Positions 16,256 to 27,534 of a stretch of DNA of 64,000 nt are shown in pieces (within the stretch, counting starts at the first letter, position 1; each line of letters starts with the position of its first letter). The notes below the pieces were generated by a model that saw nothing but the letters and a program-made list of their open reading frames with translations, ran no database searches and had not been told where the DNA came from. This DNA is from Pirellulales bacterium (GTDB taxonomy: Bacteria > Planctomycetota > Planctomycetia > Pirellulales > JANQPP01), in NCBI GenBank assembly GCA_028289405.1, contig JANQPP010000076.1, positions 1 to 64,000 of the forward strand. Reading direction: 5' to 3'. A program made the translations under genes and the position numbers.

Positions 16256-16801
16256 CTATTTCCGCTTCACAAAGCGGATTTGCATGAATTTTATAAATTC
16301 GTCTTTCTTTCTCCCGGGCACAGTTAAAACGAGCACTCGTTCGTCGGCGTTCTTATGGGTAACGGACGTCCGCTGCAACAACGGCTTCCCGTCCAGGCCC
16401 TTGCCTTCCGTTGTCCACTGGACCGTTTTGGACTTTTGGTCATAATCGCCCGTCAACTTTGCCGCGTAGGGTCCATGGTCGATGATTTTGCCGACCAACT
16501 CCCCTTGGTCCAAATCGTACCCAATGATGGAATGGACTTTCGTGGTCTGGCCCTCATACTCCGAAACGAGGTCGGAGGCGATCCAATATTCGCCGAAGGG
16601 GCGATTGGTTTCCACGCCCTTGAATTTGATGGACGGCGAATCGGGCCCCCGCGGCCAGACTTCGAACTCAGCGTCCCAAACCCCAACGGACGCTTTCAAT
16701 ACCTCCAGTTCGATCGGCTGTGACATTGGGTTTTCTTGGGCGATGGAGGACGGGACTACCACAAAAACCGCGACCGTGGCAATCATTGATCTGATTAGCA
16801 T
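16256..16801 (-). CDS. Secreted DUF1579 family protein
   Basis: The 181-residue protein has a signal peptide (MLIRSMIATVAVFVVVPSSIAQ). The DUF1579 pattern follows: LKASVGVWDAEFEVWP, GVETNRPFGEYWIASDL, IGYDLDQGELVGKIIDHG and YDQKSKTVQWTTEG. The fold is a lipocalin-like barrel by family knowledge, probably binding a small hydrophobic ligand. ATG 16801 is chosen because the signal peptide begins there. It is divergent from the cytochrome/DUF1553 gene, with a shared ~260-base control region. Confidence 0.85.
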   Translation of the reverse strand: MLIRSMIATVAVFVVVPSSIAQENPMSQPIELEVLKASVGVWDAEFEVWPRGPDSPSIKFKGVETNRPFGEYWIASDLVSEYEGQTTKVHSIIGYDLDQGELVGKIIDHGPYAAKLTGDYDQKSKTVQWTTEGKGLDGKPLLQRTSVTHKNADERVLVLTVPGRKKDEFIKFMQIRFVKRK

Positions 16802-17059
16802 CTCGTAACCTGTTCTGTGAAGGAAAACATCGTAGCGGTAGCGACTGGGCGCACTTTGCCGTCTGACTGAGTATAATCTCTGGTGATCAGGGTTGATCCG
16901 CACCAAGCGGGGCGTACCGCCGTCGGCATGCTCCGCGCGATCAATCGGCTCCAGCCTCCATCCCGCCAAAACCTGTTGTTCCCGCCGCCGCAGCGGAAGC
17001 GCACACCGTTTTTATACCCCACACGGACGATTCGCGGCGAAAGGCCGCGTCGCAGTCAC

Positions 17060-20000
17060 ATGATCGACCACAAGAATATGTATCGCGCTGAAACGTTCCG
17101 CTGGCCGCAGTTTATCCTGCCTGCCGCAGCCAAAATTTGGCTTTTGTTGGTTCTGCTGTTTTCGCTTCCAACTCTCGTCGCGAGGGGAGAAACGATCGAT
17201 TTCGCGCGAGACATTCGTCCCCTACTCGCGGCGAAATGCCTGGCCTGTCATGGACCAGATGAGAATCATCGGGAGGCCGATCTGCGCCTCGATGATCGCG
17301 AAGCCGCCGTGGATTTCGGGGCCATCGTCCCGGGCGATCCCGAGGAGAGCGAAATGATTCGCCGTATCTTCGCGGAGGATGCGGAGGAATTGATGCCACC
17401 CCCGGAGACGAACACGCCGCTCACGGCGGAAGAAAAAGACCTGCTGCGCCGTTGGGTCGAAGCAAGTGCCGAATACGCGGAGCATTGGGCGTTCGTCGCG
17501 CTGCGGAAACCACGTCTTCCAGAGGTGCGTGACCGCCATTGGCCACGGAACGGGATCGACCACTTCGTGCTGGCCCGCCTCGAAGCGGAGGGAATCGAAC
17601 CCTCGCCGGAGGCGGATCGGCTCGCGCTGGCCCGACGCGTTTATTTGGATTTGATCGGCTTGCCCCCGACGCCCGAGGAAGCGGATGCGTTTCTGCGAGA
17701 CACGGCTCCCGGAGCTTATGAGCGACTCGTGGACCGGCTGCTTGCTTCGCCCCATTACGGCGAACGCTGGGCACGGCAATGGCTCGATCTGGCCCGCTAC
17801 GCGGACACCAACGGCTATGAAAAGGATCGCGAACGTTCGATTTGGCCCTATCGAGATTGGGTGATCCGCGCGCTCAACGCGGACCTGCCGTTCGATCAAT
17901 TCACGATCGAACAGCTCGCCGGGGATATGTTGCCCGACGCCTCGGACGAGCAGCGCATCGCCACCGGATTTCACCGCAACACGATGCTCAACGAAGAAGG
18001 GGGCATCGACCCCTTGGAATACCGCTTCTACGCCATGGTCGATCGGGCCGCCACGACCGGCACCGTGTGGCTCGGCCTCTCCGTCGGCTGCGCGCAATGC
18101 CATACCCACAAGTACGACCCGATCACGCACACGGATTACTACAAGTTCATGGCGCTGCTCAATAACGCGGACGAACCGGAGCAGCGCGTGAGAACGCGGA
18201 ACGTGTCGGAACGTAGGCAGGATCTCCAAGCACGGATTGAAGCCCTGGAGGCGGGCCTGGCCGAGCAATTCCCGCCGGCTGAAGGAGACAGCCCGGTGGA
18301 GCAACGGCGACGCGAGAGCATGGAGATCCAGTTCCACGAGTGGCTCGCGACCACGCGGACAGCAACGCCGGATTGGCGGATCCTCCGTCCGACGCAGCTT
18401 GAATCTAATCTGCCGCGTCTGGAACTGCTGCCGGACGGTTCCGTGTTTTCCAGCGGCGACATCACCAAGCGGGACGTGTTCCACGTGAGCTTCAATTTGG
18501 ATGAATCGGTATTGCCGCTCACGGCGCTCCGTTTGGAGGTCTTGCCGGACGAACGGTTGCCCGCGGGTGGTCCCGGACGTGCCTATTACGAAGGGCGAAA
18601 GGGGGACTTCTTTCTGAGCGAGCTGTCCGCAGAACTTAACGGGACTCCTCTCGAATTTGCCTCCCCATCGCACAGCTACGGGAACATCAGCATTGGTAGC
18701 GGAACGGCGGATGCGAAAAACGTGCTTGACGGCGATGGCTCCACCGGCTGGTCCACCGCCCAGCGCGAAGGTGAGCCGCACCAGCTCGTCCTCAATCTGG
18801 CCGAACCGATCACGCAGCCCGGGGAGTTGCAGGTCGAATTGCTGTTTGAACGGCACTTCGCGGCCAGCCTGGGACGCTTTCGCTTTTCCGCCGCGTCCCG
18901 TGCGGAAGCAGTCACCGCCAGCGATCTGCCGTTCGAGATCGAAGAATTGCTCACACGATCACCCGACAAGCTGACCACGGCGGATCGGGAATATCTCCAG
19001 CGGTATTTTTTGCGTGTCACCCCCGAACTGGCCCAGGCGCGGCAGCCGCTGGAAGATCTTCGCGCGGAGCTTCCGGCATTTCCCACCACGCTGGTCATGC
19101 AGGAGCGGCCGGCGGACCATCCCCGCCCCACGTTTCGCCATCATCGCGGGGAGTTCTTGAGCCCTCGGGAAGCCGTCACGCCGGGTATTCCCGAATTCTT
19201 GACCCAAGAATTGGAGACACTTCCTCAAGATCGCCTGGCACTGGCCCGCTGGCTGGTTAGCGAGACGAATCCGCTCGTGGGTCGGGTGACGGTTAACCGC
19301 GCGTGGCAAGCCTTTTTCGGCACGGGACTGCACCGCACCAGCGGCGATTTCGGCACGCAGGCGGAACCGCCCACGCACGGCGACCTGCTCGATTGGCTGG
19401 CCCGCGAGTTCATCGAACAGAACTGGTCTCTCAAGCAGGTGCATCGCCTGATCGTCACCAGCGCGACCTACCGCCAGAGTTCGAAGGTTTCGCCGGATGC
19501 GTGGAAACGTGATCCGGCAAACGAACTGCTGGCCCGGGGACCGCGATTTCGCGTGCCGGCGGAGATGGTGCGTGACCTGATGCTCCGCGCCAGCGGGCAG
19601 CTGTCGCCGAAGATGTACGGACCAGGCGTGCATCCGCCTCAACCGGCCAGTGTCACGGCGCTCGCCTACGGCAATCCGAAATGGAATCCTTCGCCGGGAG
19701 CGGACCGTTTCCGGCGGTCTCTCTATACTTTCCACAAGCGGACGGCGCCGTTTGCCGCCTATGCCGTGTTCGATGCGCCGACGGGGGAAACGTGCGTCGC
19801 TCGTCGGGACCGCAGCAATACGCCGCTGCAAGCGCTGACGCTGCTGAATGACGAGATGTACCTCGAAATGGCGCGGGCGCTGGCCCAACTGGCAATCACC
19901 GAGGCATCCTCGGAAGAGGAGATTGCCTGCGTCATCTTTCGCCGGCTGTTAACACGGCCGCCCGAACCGGAGGAAACCGCGGCCGTGATGCAGTACCAGC

Positions 20001-20143
20001 AAGCGCAATTGGCCCGGCTGGCAGCGGGCGAGTTGGAGGCTGACGTCATCGCGGGAAAAGAGGGAGCCACGGATCACCTCGCCTCTTGGGTGATGGTGGC
20101 CCGCAGCCTGATGAATCTGGATGAAGCGATTTCCAAGGAGTAA
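17060..20143 (+). CDS. Cytochrome c/DUF1549/DUF1553 (PSD1-type) secreted protein
   Basis: The 1027-residue protein has an N-terminal signal segment (LLLVLLFSLPTLVARG). A planctomycete cytochrome domain follows with one CxxCH site (CLACHG, ~60-64). DUF1549 comes next (~150-370, LIGLPPTPEEADAFL and GERWARQWLDLARYADTNGYEKD), then a discoidin-like sugar-binding region (~520-640, NVLDGDGSTGWSTAQ). DUF1553 is last (~730-1000, VGRVTVNRAWQAFFGTGLHRTSGDFG). A second site, CAQCHTHKYDP, lies within DUF1549 (~345). Such proteins are found almost only in planctomycetes and relatives and are always next to DUF1501 genes. A redox role in polysaccharide breakdown is inferred in the literature but unproven. 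TATAAT at 16872 could be part of its promoter, but no good -35 is seen. Confidence 0.92.
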   Translation: MIDHKNMYRAETFRWPQFILPAAAKIWLLLVLLFSLPTLVARGETIDFARDIRPLLAAKCLACHGPDENHREADLRLDDREAAVDFGAIVPGDPEESEMIRRIFAEDAEELMPPPETNTPLTAEEKDLLRRWVEASAEYAEHWAFVALRKPRLPEVRDRHWPRNGIDHFVLARLEAEGIEPSPEADRLALARRVYLDLIGLPPTPEEADAFLRDTAPGAYERLVDRLLASPHYGERWARQWLDLARYADTNGYEKDRERSIWPYRDWVIRALNADLPFDQFTIEQLAGDMLPDASDEQRIATGFHRNTMLNEEGGIDPLEYRFYAMVDRAATTGTVWLGLSVGCAQCHTHKYDPITHTDYYKFMALLNNADEPEQRVRTRNVSERRQDLQARIEALEAGLAEQFPPAEGDSPVEQRRRESMEIQFHEWLATTRTATPDWRILRPTQLESNLPRLELLPDGSVFSSGDITKRDVFHVSFNLDESVLPLTALRLEVLPDERLPAGGPGRAYYEGRKGDFFLSELSAELNGTPLEFASPSHSYGNISIGSGTADAKNVLDGDGSTGWSTAQREGEPHQLVLNLAEPITQPGELQVELLFERHFAASLGRFRFSAASRAEAVTASDLPFEIEELLTRSPDKLTTADREYLQRYFLRVTPELAQARQPLEDLRAELPAFPTTLVMQERPADHPRPTFRHHRGEFLSPREAVTPGIPEFLTQELETLPQDRLALARWLVSETNPLVGRVTVNRAWQAFFGTGLHRTSGDFGTQAEPPTHGDLLDWLAREFIEQNWSLKQVHRLIVTSATYRQSSKVSPDAWKRDPANELLARGPRFRVPAEMVRDLMLRASGQLSPKMYGPGVHPPQPASVTALAYGNPKWNPSPGADRFRRSLYTFHKRTAPFAAYAVFDAPTGETCVARRDRSNTPLQALTLLNDEMYLEMARALAQLAITEASSEEEIACVIFRRLLTRPPEPEETAAVMQYQQAQLARLAAGELEADVIAGKEGATDHLASWVMVARSLMNLDEAISKE

Positions 20144-20226
20144 CGGGCGGAGGCGTGTTCCGGCAACGCCCGTGACGATGTGAGCCACGGTTTCGGCTCT
20201 GAATTTTTGATAGAATAGATCCTGTT

Positions 20227-21651
20227 ATGACCCTACAGCAACAAACACGTCGGCACTTCTTCCAAGATTGCGGAGTCGGGGTGGGCAAGATCGCGCTGGC
20301 TTCGTTGCTGGCGGAGAGCTTCGCCTCTGGTTCGGAGTCGGCGACGCCCTTCGCGCCGAAGCCGCCGCACTTTGCCGCCAAGGCGAAACGGGTGATTTAC
20401 CTGTTCATGGCCGGCGCGCCCAGCCAGCTGGAGACCTTCGACTACAAGCCGAAACTGGCGGAGTTGGAAGGCCGCCCGCTTCCCCCCTCGGTGATCAAGG
20501 GGCAGCGTTACGCCTTCATCCAGCCGGATGCGGCCGTGCTCGGGCCACGGTTCGGCTTTCAAAAACATGGCGAGTGCGGCGCGGAGATCTCCGAAGTCAT
20601 GCCGCATTTGGCCGAAGTCGTGGACGATCTGGCGATTGTCCGCTCCGTGCGTACCGATTTGTTCAATCATTCCCCGGCCCAGTTGTTCGTGAACACGGGC
20701 AGCGGCGTTCCCGGTCGTCCGAGCATGGGCTCCTGGCTCAGTTACGGTTTGGGGAGTGAGGCGGATGACTTGCCGTCGTTCGTGGTGCTCAAGAGCGGCG
20801 GCAGCCTCAGCGGCGGTGCCGCGATGTGGAGCGCCGGGTTTTTGCCTTCGGTGCATCAGGGGGTTAATTTCCGCAGCCAAGGCGCTCCCATCCTGCATGC
20901 CTCCAACCCCGAAGGTTATGACCAGCCCGCCCAGCGCCAATCGCTCGACCTGATCCGGCAACTCAACCAACAACACTTCGCCGAGGTCGGGGATCCGGAG
21001 ATCACTACCCGCATCAACGCCTACGAGATGGCCTTCCGCATGCAGACGCGGGCCCCGGAATTGATGGACTTGTCCCAAGAAGACGACGAGACGCTGGAAC
21101 TCTACGGCGTAAAACCGAACGATTCCGGCGCGGCCTTCGCGAACAATTGTCTCCTGGCCCGCCGCCTGGCCGAACGGGGCGTGCGGTTCATTCAGGTCTA
21201 CCACGCCGGTTGGGACCACCATAGCGACGTCGAAGGTGGCGTGCGGAGGCAGTGCGAGCAGACGGACCGTGCTTGCGCCGCGTTGATCCGAGATCTCAAA
21301 CAGCGCGGCATGCTACAAGACACGCTCGTCGTCTGGGGAGGCGAATTTGGCCGGACGCCCATGGTCGAGGCCAGTGCCGCGCTCGGCCGCAGCATGGGCC
21401 GTGACCATCACCCGCAGGCCTTCACGATGTGGTTTGCCGGCGGCGGGATCCGACCGGGAATCACCCATGGCGCGACCGACGAACTCGGTTTCCATGTCGT
21501 GGAGAATCCGGTGCACGTGCACGACGTGCAGGCCACGATCCTGCATTGCCTGGGACTCGATCACGAGCGGCTGTCGTTTCGTTTTCGTGGCCTCAACTTT
21601 CGTTTAACTGGCGTGGAGGAACATCATCCGATTCGCGCCATCCTTGCCTGA
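20227..21651 (+). CDS. DUF1501 family Tat-exported protein, copy 1
   Basis: The 474-residue protein opens with a Tat-like signal (QQQTRRHFFQDCGVGVGKIALASLLAES). The DUF1501 domain belongs to the alkaline-phosphatase/sulfatase-like fold: [49 protein letters not shown] and GRDHHPQAF. His/Asp pairs such as WDHH and RDHH are potential metal ligands. It follows the cytochrome/DUF1553 gene by 83 bases and precedes a second such pair by 15 bases, so all four genes may be co-transcribed. The usual partner relationship suggests the two act together outside the cytoplasm. Confidence 0.92.
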   Translation: MTLQQQTRRHFFQDCGVGVGKIALASLLAESFASGSESATPFAPKPPHFAAKAKRVIYLFMAGAPSQLETFDYKPKLAELEGRPLPPSVIKGQRYAFIQPDAAVLGPRFGFQKHGECGAEISEVMPHLAEVVDDLAIVRSVRTDLFNHSPAQLFVNTGSGVPGRPSMGSWLSYGLGSEADDLPSFVVLKSGGSLSGGAAMWSAGFLPSVHQGVNFRSQGAPILHASNPEGYDQPAQRQSLDLIRQLNQQHFAEVGDPEITTRINAYEMAFRMQTRAPELMDLSQEDDETLELYGVKPNDSGAAFANNCLLARRLAERGVRFIQVYHAGWDHHSDVEGGVRRQCEQTDRACAALIRDLKQRGMLQDTLVVWGGEFGRTPMVEASAALGRSMGRDHHPQAFTMWFAGGGIRPGITHGATDELGFHVVENPVHVHDVQATILHCLGLDHERLSFRFRGLNFRLTGVEEHHPIRAILA

Positions 21652-21705
21652 TGATCTGATTCCGCCATGAACCGCATTTCCCGCAGCAGCCCGCCGAAAA
21701 CTCCC

Positions 21706-24117
21706 ATGAAATCCCTACCATACGTTGTTCTGTTGTCCATGTGCCTGGGCACTGCCTTGGCCCACGGCGAGGATGTGAAATTCAATCGCGACGTCCGCCC
21801 CATCCTGTCGAACCGTTGTTTTCATTGTCACGGTCCGGATGAAGAGCATCGCGAAGCGGGACTTCGCCTCGACCGAGGGGAAGGGCCCGAAGGCGCCTAC
21901 GAGAGCGTGATCGAGCCTGGTTCGCCGGAAGACAGCGAGCTTTGGGCGCGGATCACGTCCGACGATCCGGACATGTTGATGCCGCCGCCCGATTCTCAGA
22001 AGCCACCCTTAGACGACGCGGAACGGGCCATCCTCCGGCAGTGGATCGAACAGGGGGCGGATTACGAAGGGTTTTGGGCCTTCGTGCCCCCGGCTGCTCC
22101 CGACATTCCGACGGAATTCGAGGGTACGCCCATCGACCGATTCGTGTGGCGCCGCCTGTCAGAAGAGGGCCTGGAGCCTTCCGAGCGGGCGGATAAACGC
22201 ACGCTCCTCCGCCGCCTGAGCTTGGACCTGACTGGACTCCCCCCCACGTTGGAGGAGATCCAAGAATTCTTGCAAGACGATTCCCCTCGGGCCTATGAGA
22301 ACCTGGTGGACCGACTGCTGGCGAGTCCCCATTTCGGCGAACATATGGCCAAATACTGGCTCGATCTCGTCCGCTTCGCCGACACCAACGGCATCCATCA
22401 TGACCACTACCGGGACTTGTCCCCCTATCGCGATTGGGTGATCCGCGCCTTCAATGACAACCTGCCGTATGATGAATTCACGCGGTATCAAATCGCCGGC
22501 GATCTGTATCCCGAGGCGGATCAGGACCAGTTGGTCGCCTCCGGTTTTCACCGCCTGCATCTGATCATTGACGTCGGCACGGCCCTCCCGCAGGAAAGCT
22601 TCACGCGGAACGTGATCGATCGGGTCACCTCGGTGGGGACGGCATTCATGGGCCTGACCGTGCAGTGCGCTGTCTGCCACGATCACAAGTATGACCCGAT
22701 CACCATGCGGGATTTCTACTCCCTCTCCGCCTTCTTCAACAATATCGATGCGGAGCCCGAAACAGGCGGCCGGCGGGGCCCCGATTTCCGGCGCGGGTTG
22801 CAGCCACCTTACATCAATCTGCCGGACGAGCAGCAAGCCGCTCAGTTGGCCGAATTGAAAGCTCGCGTCCACGCCGCGGAAGCGGAATTGGCGAGTGCCA
22901 AAGCCGCGCTAGAGGAACCCGAAGAGGATCCGGATGCGCAGCAAGCCGAAGCCGAGAAGCAGATCAAACAGGCGGAGCAGAATCTGGCGGATGCAGAGCA
23001 AGCTCGCGATAACCTGCTCGTGACCATTCCCGCCGCGATGGTCATGAAGGAACGCCCGGAGCCGCGCCCGGCGTACATGCTGATTCGGGGCGCCTACGAC
23101 AAGCCGGGCGAACAGGTACAGCGGGACACGCCGGCATTCCTGCCCCCGCTGCAAGCTGCCGAGGGAGAGCCTACCCGGATGGACCTCGCGGACTGGCTGG
23201 TTGGTCGTGAGCATCCGCTCACGGCACGCGTGGCCGTGAACCGTTTCTGGCAGCAGATGTTCGGCGTGGGCATCGTGCGGACCTCCGAGGATTTCGGCGC
23301 GCAAGGGGCCTGGCCGTCCCATCCCGACCTGCTCGATTACCTGACCGTGGCATTTATCGAGGGCGGCTGGGACGTCAAAGCCCTGCTGAAAGAAATCGCC
23401 ATGTCGGAGACTTACCGGCAAACCTCCGTCGCCTCGCCGGAAGCCTACCAACATGATTCGGCGAATCGGCTCCTGGCCCGAGGTTCCCGTTTTCGTCTTG
23501 ATTCGGAGGTGATTCGCGATTCGGTGCTTGGCACCAGCGGCCTGTTGAATCCCGAGATTTTGGGCAAGAGCGTCAAACCGCCGCAGCCGGAAGGGCTCTG
23601 GAAGGCGGTGAGCATGCCCAGCTCGTTTCCCCGCGTGTTCGTTCCCGATGAGGGGGACAAAATCTACCGCCGCAGTGTCTATACGTTTTGGAAACGAGGG
23701 ATGCCGCCGCCGCAGATGACGATTTTCGACGCCCCCACCCGTGAGGAGTGTATCGCCCGCCGTGAGCGGACCAACACGCCGCTGCAAGCGCTTTTGATGC
23801 TGAATGAGCGCGAATATCTCAAGGCCGCGCGGCACCTGGCCCGCCACGTGCTCTCGACCTGCGAAGCTTCGCCCGGGGAACAGATCGACGTGATCCACGA
23901 GACGATCACTTCGCATCTGCCCGCGCCCGACGAAAAGCAGGCCCTGATGAAGCTGGCCACGGATTTGGAGGCGCTCTACGCGGAATCCCCGGCGCTGGTC
24001 GAAGAGTTGCTCGGCGGGGAAACTCCGCCCAGCGATGTGCCTCCCGCGCGCTGGGCCGCGTTCACGCTCCTGACCAGCTCCCTTTACAATCTCGACATCA
24101 TCAAGACCCGGCAGTAA
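21706..24117 (+). CDS. Cytochrome c/DUF1549/DUF1553 secreted protein, copy 2
   Basis: The 803-residue paralogue of the 17060 gene has a signal peptide [21 protein letters not shown] and a CxxCH site CFHCHGPDE (~30-45). A second site, [11 protein letters not shown], lies near ~325, with DUF1549 around it. DUF1553 is at ~490-780 ([25 protein letters not shown]). In place of the sugar-binding insert of copy 1 it has a predicted coiled coil (~385-440, rich in A, E, Q and [34 protein letters not shown]). An in-frame ATG at 21667 would add 13 residues, but the signal peptide favours 21706. It ends 5 bases before the next DUF1501 gene. Confidence 0.92.
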   Translation: MKSLPYVVLLSMCLGTALAHGEDVKFNRDVRPILSNRCFHCHGPDEEHREAGLRLDRGEGPEGAYESVIEPGSPEDSELWARITSDDPDMLMPPPDSQKPPLDDAERAILRQWIEQGADYEGFWAFVPPAAPDIPTEFEGTPIDRFVWRRLSEEGLEPSERADKRTLLRRLSLDLTGLPPTLEEIQEFLQDDSPRAYENLVDRLLASPHFGEHMAKYWLDLVRFADTNGIHHDHYRDLSPYRDWVIRAFNDNLPYDEFTRYQIAGDLYPEADQDQLVASGFHRLHLIIDVGTALPQESFTRNVIDRVTSVGTAFMGLTVQCAVCHDHKYDPITMRDFYSLSAFFNNIDAEPETGGRRGPDFRRGLQPPYINLPDEQQAAQLAELKARVHAAEAELASAKAALEEPEEDPDAQQAEAEKQIKQAEQNLADAEQARDNLLVTIPAAMVMKERPEPRPAYMLIRGAYDKPGEQVQRDTPAFLPPLQAAEGEPTRMDLADWLVGREHPLTARVAVNRFWQQMFGVGIVRTSEDFGAQGAWPSHPDLLDYLTVAFIEGGWDVKALLKEIAMSETYRQTSVASPEAYQHDSANRLLARGSRFRLDSEVIRDSVLGTSGLLNPEILGKSVKPPQPEGLWKAVSMPSSFPRVFVPDEGDKIYRRSVYTFWKRGMPPPQMTIFDAPTREECIARRERTNTPLQALLMLNEREYLKAARHLARHVLSTCEASPGEQIDVIHETITSHLPAPDEKQALMKLATDLEALYAESPALVEELLGGETPPSDVPPARWAAFTLLTSSLYNLDIIKTRQ

Positions 24118-24122
24118 ATCCC

Positions 24123-25553
<1,431 letters not shown>

Positions 25554-25665
25554 CAGCCTGTTGATCTACTCAACTGGCTGCGGCATCACAGGAAGTGATG
25601 CCCAAAATGGCGGCGTAAGTCGTTATTTTGCGAGCCGTGAGCAGCTTCGCTGCGACCCTGGCGAG

Positions 25666-25696
25666 GTTGAAAAACGCCGTGATGGTGTTTTTCAAC
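25666..25696. terminator. Bidirectional hairpin between convergent genes
   Basis: The stem GTTGAAAAACGCC/GGTGTTTTTCAAC (arms 25666-25678 and 25684-25696, one G-U pair, 5-nt loop) lies between the ends of the DUF1501 gene and the sigma-54 activator. The A/T run sits in the stem, so it can serve both strands. The preceding CAGCCTGTTGATCTACTCAA (from 25555) resembles ends of some insertion sequences, but no transposase is present. Confidence 0.5.
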
Positions 25697-25702
25697 GGGA
25701 TG

Positions 25703-27253
25703 CTACGAGCCCTCGCCGCCGTCTTCGAGCAACTGGATGTCGATTTTGCTTTTGACCGTCCGGCGATCGAGCCCCAATTGCCGGGCGGCCGCCTCGTAAC
25801 TACCGAACCGGGCATAGACCAGAGTGCAGTATCGCCGCAGCATCTCTTCGGCGGTCAGTGTGCCTTGGGTGATCTGCCGCGCCAGGCGCTGGCGCGGATC
25901 TCGCGGGGAGGATTCCAAAGACGTCGGACGATAATCCTGGCGAATCATCACATTCCGCACGCACTGCTCCAGTTCCCGAATGTTGCCATGCCAGGCATAG
26001 TCGCGGCCCAAGTTTTTCTCGATCCAACCCAGCACCTCGTCGGCTAGATTTTCGGCTTCATCTTCCGCGTCTCGCCGGGCGATGAACAAAATCAAATTCC
26101 GTAGATTTTCGTACGAATCGGCCAGTTGTTCCCGCAGGCTGGGAGTTACGATCAAATCGGAGCAGAGGCGATAATACAGGTCTTCGCGAAATCGCCCGGA
26201 ACGCATCTCGGCCGGCAAGTCGCGATTGGTGGCGGCGATCAGCTTGCCGCGAAATTGCCGGTCCTCCGTTTCGCCGACCCGTTGAAAAGTGCGAGCCTGC
26301 AATACGCGGAGCAGTTTCACCTGGATCGCGCCGTCGAGTTCACCGATTTCATCGAGAAACACCGTGCCCGATTGTGGACAGACCTCCAGCCAGCCCGCAC
26401 GGTCCTCGAGCGCTCCGGTGTACGCGCCGCGGCGGTGCCCAAACAGGTCGGACTCGATCAGCGTCGGCGAGAGAGCGGCCAAGTTCAACGGATAAAACGA
26501 ACCAGCCAGGTCATCGGAGAATTTTTGCGAGTCCGGATCGAAAGGCACGTAACGCGACATGCCCACCGCGCGGGCGACCAGTTCCTTCCCGGTGCCGGAG
26601 GGGCCCGTGACCAGCGTGGTAATGTCCCCCATGTGGCGATAGAGCACGCGGCGATAACGCCGCATGTCATGCGTGAAGATGGACTGCCAGACGGCGGCAC
26701 GCAATCTGGCGGCGGGGAGCGATCCGCCCAAGAGGAATTCGAAGATGTGAAAAAATGCGCGGCGAATCTGGAAATAGCAAGCGAACAAGTGCTCCGCCTG
26801 AAGCCGTGAAGGAAGTTGCCGCTCTGGCAACTCCAGGTAGTGCGCGAAGTCGTCCCGGAACTTTTTCCAGTACGCGACCTTCCGGGGTGGCGTGGCCGTC
26901 GCGCCAGAGATTCGGTGTGCGGTCGCCGTGAGATCGTTCAGATAGCGGTAGTAAAGCAGGTAGCAGCAGAGGTCTTCGTAGAGCAGCAAATCCGCCTGAT
27001 TCGCCCGCGCGCCACGGCAGAGTTGCGCACGCGTCCGGTCGGCGAGCGGTTCCACCCGCCGGGCCAGCTTGAGCACATTGGGCCGGTCTTCGGCCAATTC
27101 CACCTGCCGGCTCCAGACCGGGTCGGAGTCATCGAAATCCGGCCCCAGGGCTTCCCTTTCCAGATCGATTCGCCGCGGCAAAAAAGGATTGGCAAACGCC
27201 AACCGCGAAAGGGCATCGGCGAACCGGCGCTCCGGGGCGGAAAACAGTGCCAT
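25703..27253 (-). CDS. Sigma-54-dependent transcriptional activator with novel N-terminal domain
   Basis: The 516-residue protein has a central AAA+ domain (~190-415) with Walker A GPSGTGKELVARAVG, the sigma-54 contact loop GAYTGAL (a Y variant of GAFTGA, ~275), Walker B GTVFLDEIGEL and FREDLYYRL. The Fis-type HTH is at the C-terminus (YARFGSYEAAARQLGLDRRTVKSKI). The first ~185 residues are not a receiver, PAS, GAF or FHA domain that I recognise; they are helical, with LLLYEDLCCYLLYYRYL and IRRAFFHIFEFLLGG. The gene is divergent from a VIT/vWA gene preceded by a well-matched sigma-54 promoter, so that gene is the likely target. ATG 27253 starts the conserved region; upstream codons are non-coding. 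Confidence 0.9.
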   Translation of the reverse strand: MALFSAPERRFADALSRLAFANPFLPRRIDLEREALGPDFDDSDPVWSRQVELAEDRPNVLKLARRVEPLADRTRAQLCRGARANQADLLLYEDLCCYLLYYRYLNDLTATAHRISGATATPPRKVAYWKKFRDDFAHYLELPERQLPSRLQAEHLFACYFQIRRAFFHIFEFLLGGSLPAARLRAAVWQSIFTHDMRRYRRVLYRHMGDITTLVTGPSGTGKELVARAVGMSRYVPFDPDSQKFSDDLAGSFYPLNLAALSPTLIESDLFGHRRGAYTGALEDRAGWLEVCPQSGTVFLDEIGELDGAIQVKLLRVLQARTFQRVGETEDRQFRGKLIAATNRDLPAEMRSGRFREDLYYRLCSDLIVTPSLREQLADSYENLRNLILFIARRDAEDEAENLADEVLGWIEKNLGRDYAWHGNIRELEQCVRNVMIRQDYRPTSLESSPRDPRQRLARQITQGTLTAEEMLRRYCTLVYARFGSYEAAARQLGLDRRTVKSKIDIQLLEDGGEGS

Positions 27254-27343
27254 ACGGAAGTTTCCTTGGTTTGAATTGCCCGCGATAGCAGCCCTCCCAA
27301 GACGCAAGGGATGCCGCCGTGGACAGGCGAAGCGCCCATGCAT

Positions 27344-27373
27344 GAAATGTACGTCGCCCTGCAAGAAATGTAC
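27344..27373. promoter_or_regulatory. Candidate upstream activating sites for the sigma-54 activator
   Basis: Two copies of GAAATGTAC (27344-27352 and 27365-27373) lie 21 bases apart, i.e. two helical turns. They are about 90-120 bases upstream of the sigma-54 promoter, the usual range for enhancer sites. The second contains the palindrome ATGTACAT. An additional inverted repeat GCACG/CGTGC is at 27381-27401. Confidence 0.45.
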
Positions 27374-27464
27374 ATCGAGTGCACGATTTGGCAACTCGTG
27401 CGCGCGACAACAATCAAACACAACCAATTACCTCTGAACGACTTGCAATCACAGCATGACTCCG

Positions 27465-27480
27465 TGGCACGTCTCTTGCT
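27465..27480 (+). promoter_or_regulatory. Sigma-54 (-24/-12) promoter of the VIT/vWA gene
   Basis: TGGCAC (27465-27470), five bases, then TTGCT (27476-27480) match the RpoN consensus TGGCAC-N5-TTGC[AT] exactly. The GG and GC dinucleotides are 12 bases apart as required. Transcription should start near 27491, giving a ~45-base leader with AAAGGAG before ATG 27535. Confidence 0.85.
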
Positions 27481-27534
27481 TTAACTCAAGGTCGCATTGG
27501 CAACCTGTTGTTACTTACACAAAGGAGAATTCAC

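Noticed and set aside
16883-17059. 59-codon N-terminal extension of the first cytochrome/DUF1553 protein
   Set aside because: It is Arg/Pro-rich and precedes the signal peptide, so it is unlikely to be translated.
17222-18856. 544-codon minus-strand ORF inside the first cytochrome/DUF1553 gene
   Set aside because: Antisense to a well-conserved protein; long only because of high GC.
25555-25696. Insertion-sequence remnant
   Set aside because: CAGCCTGTTGA and GTTGAAAAAC resemble some transposon ends, but there is no transposase, target duplication or second end; kept only as a terminator-like hairpin.
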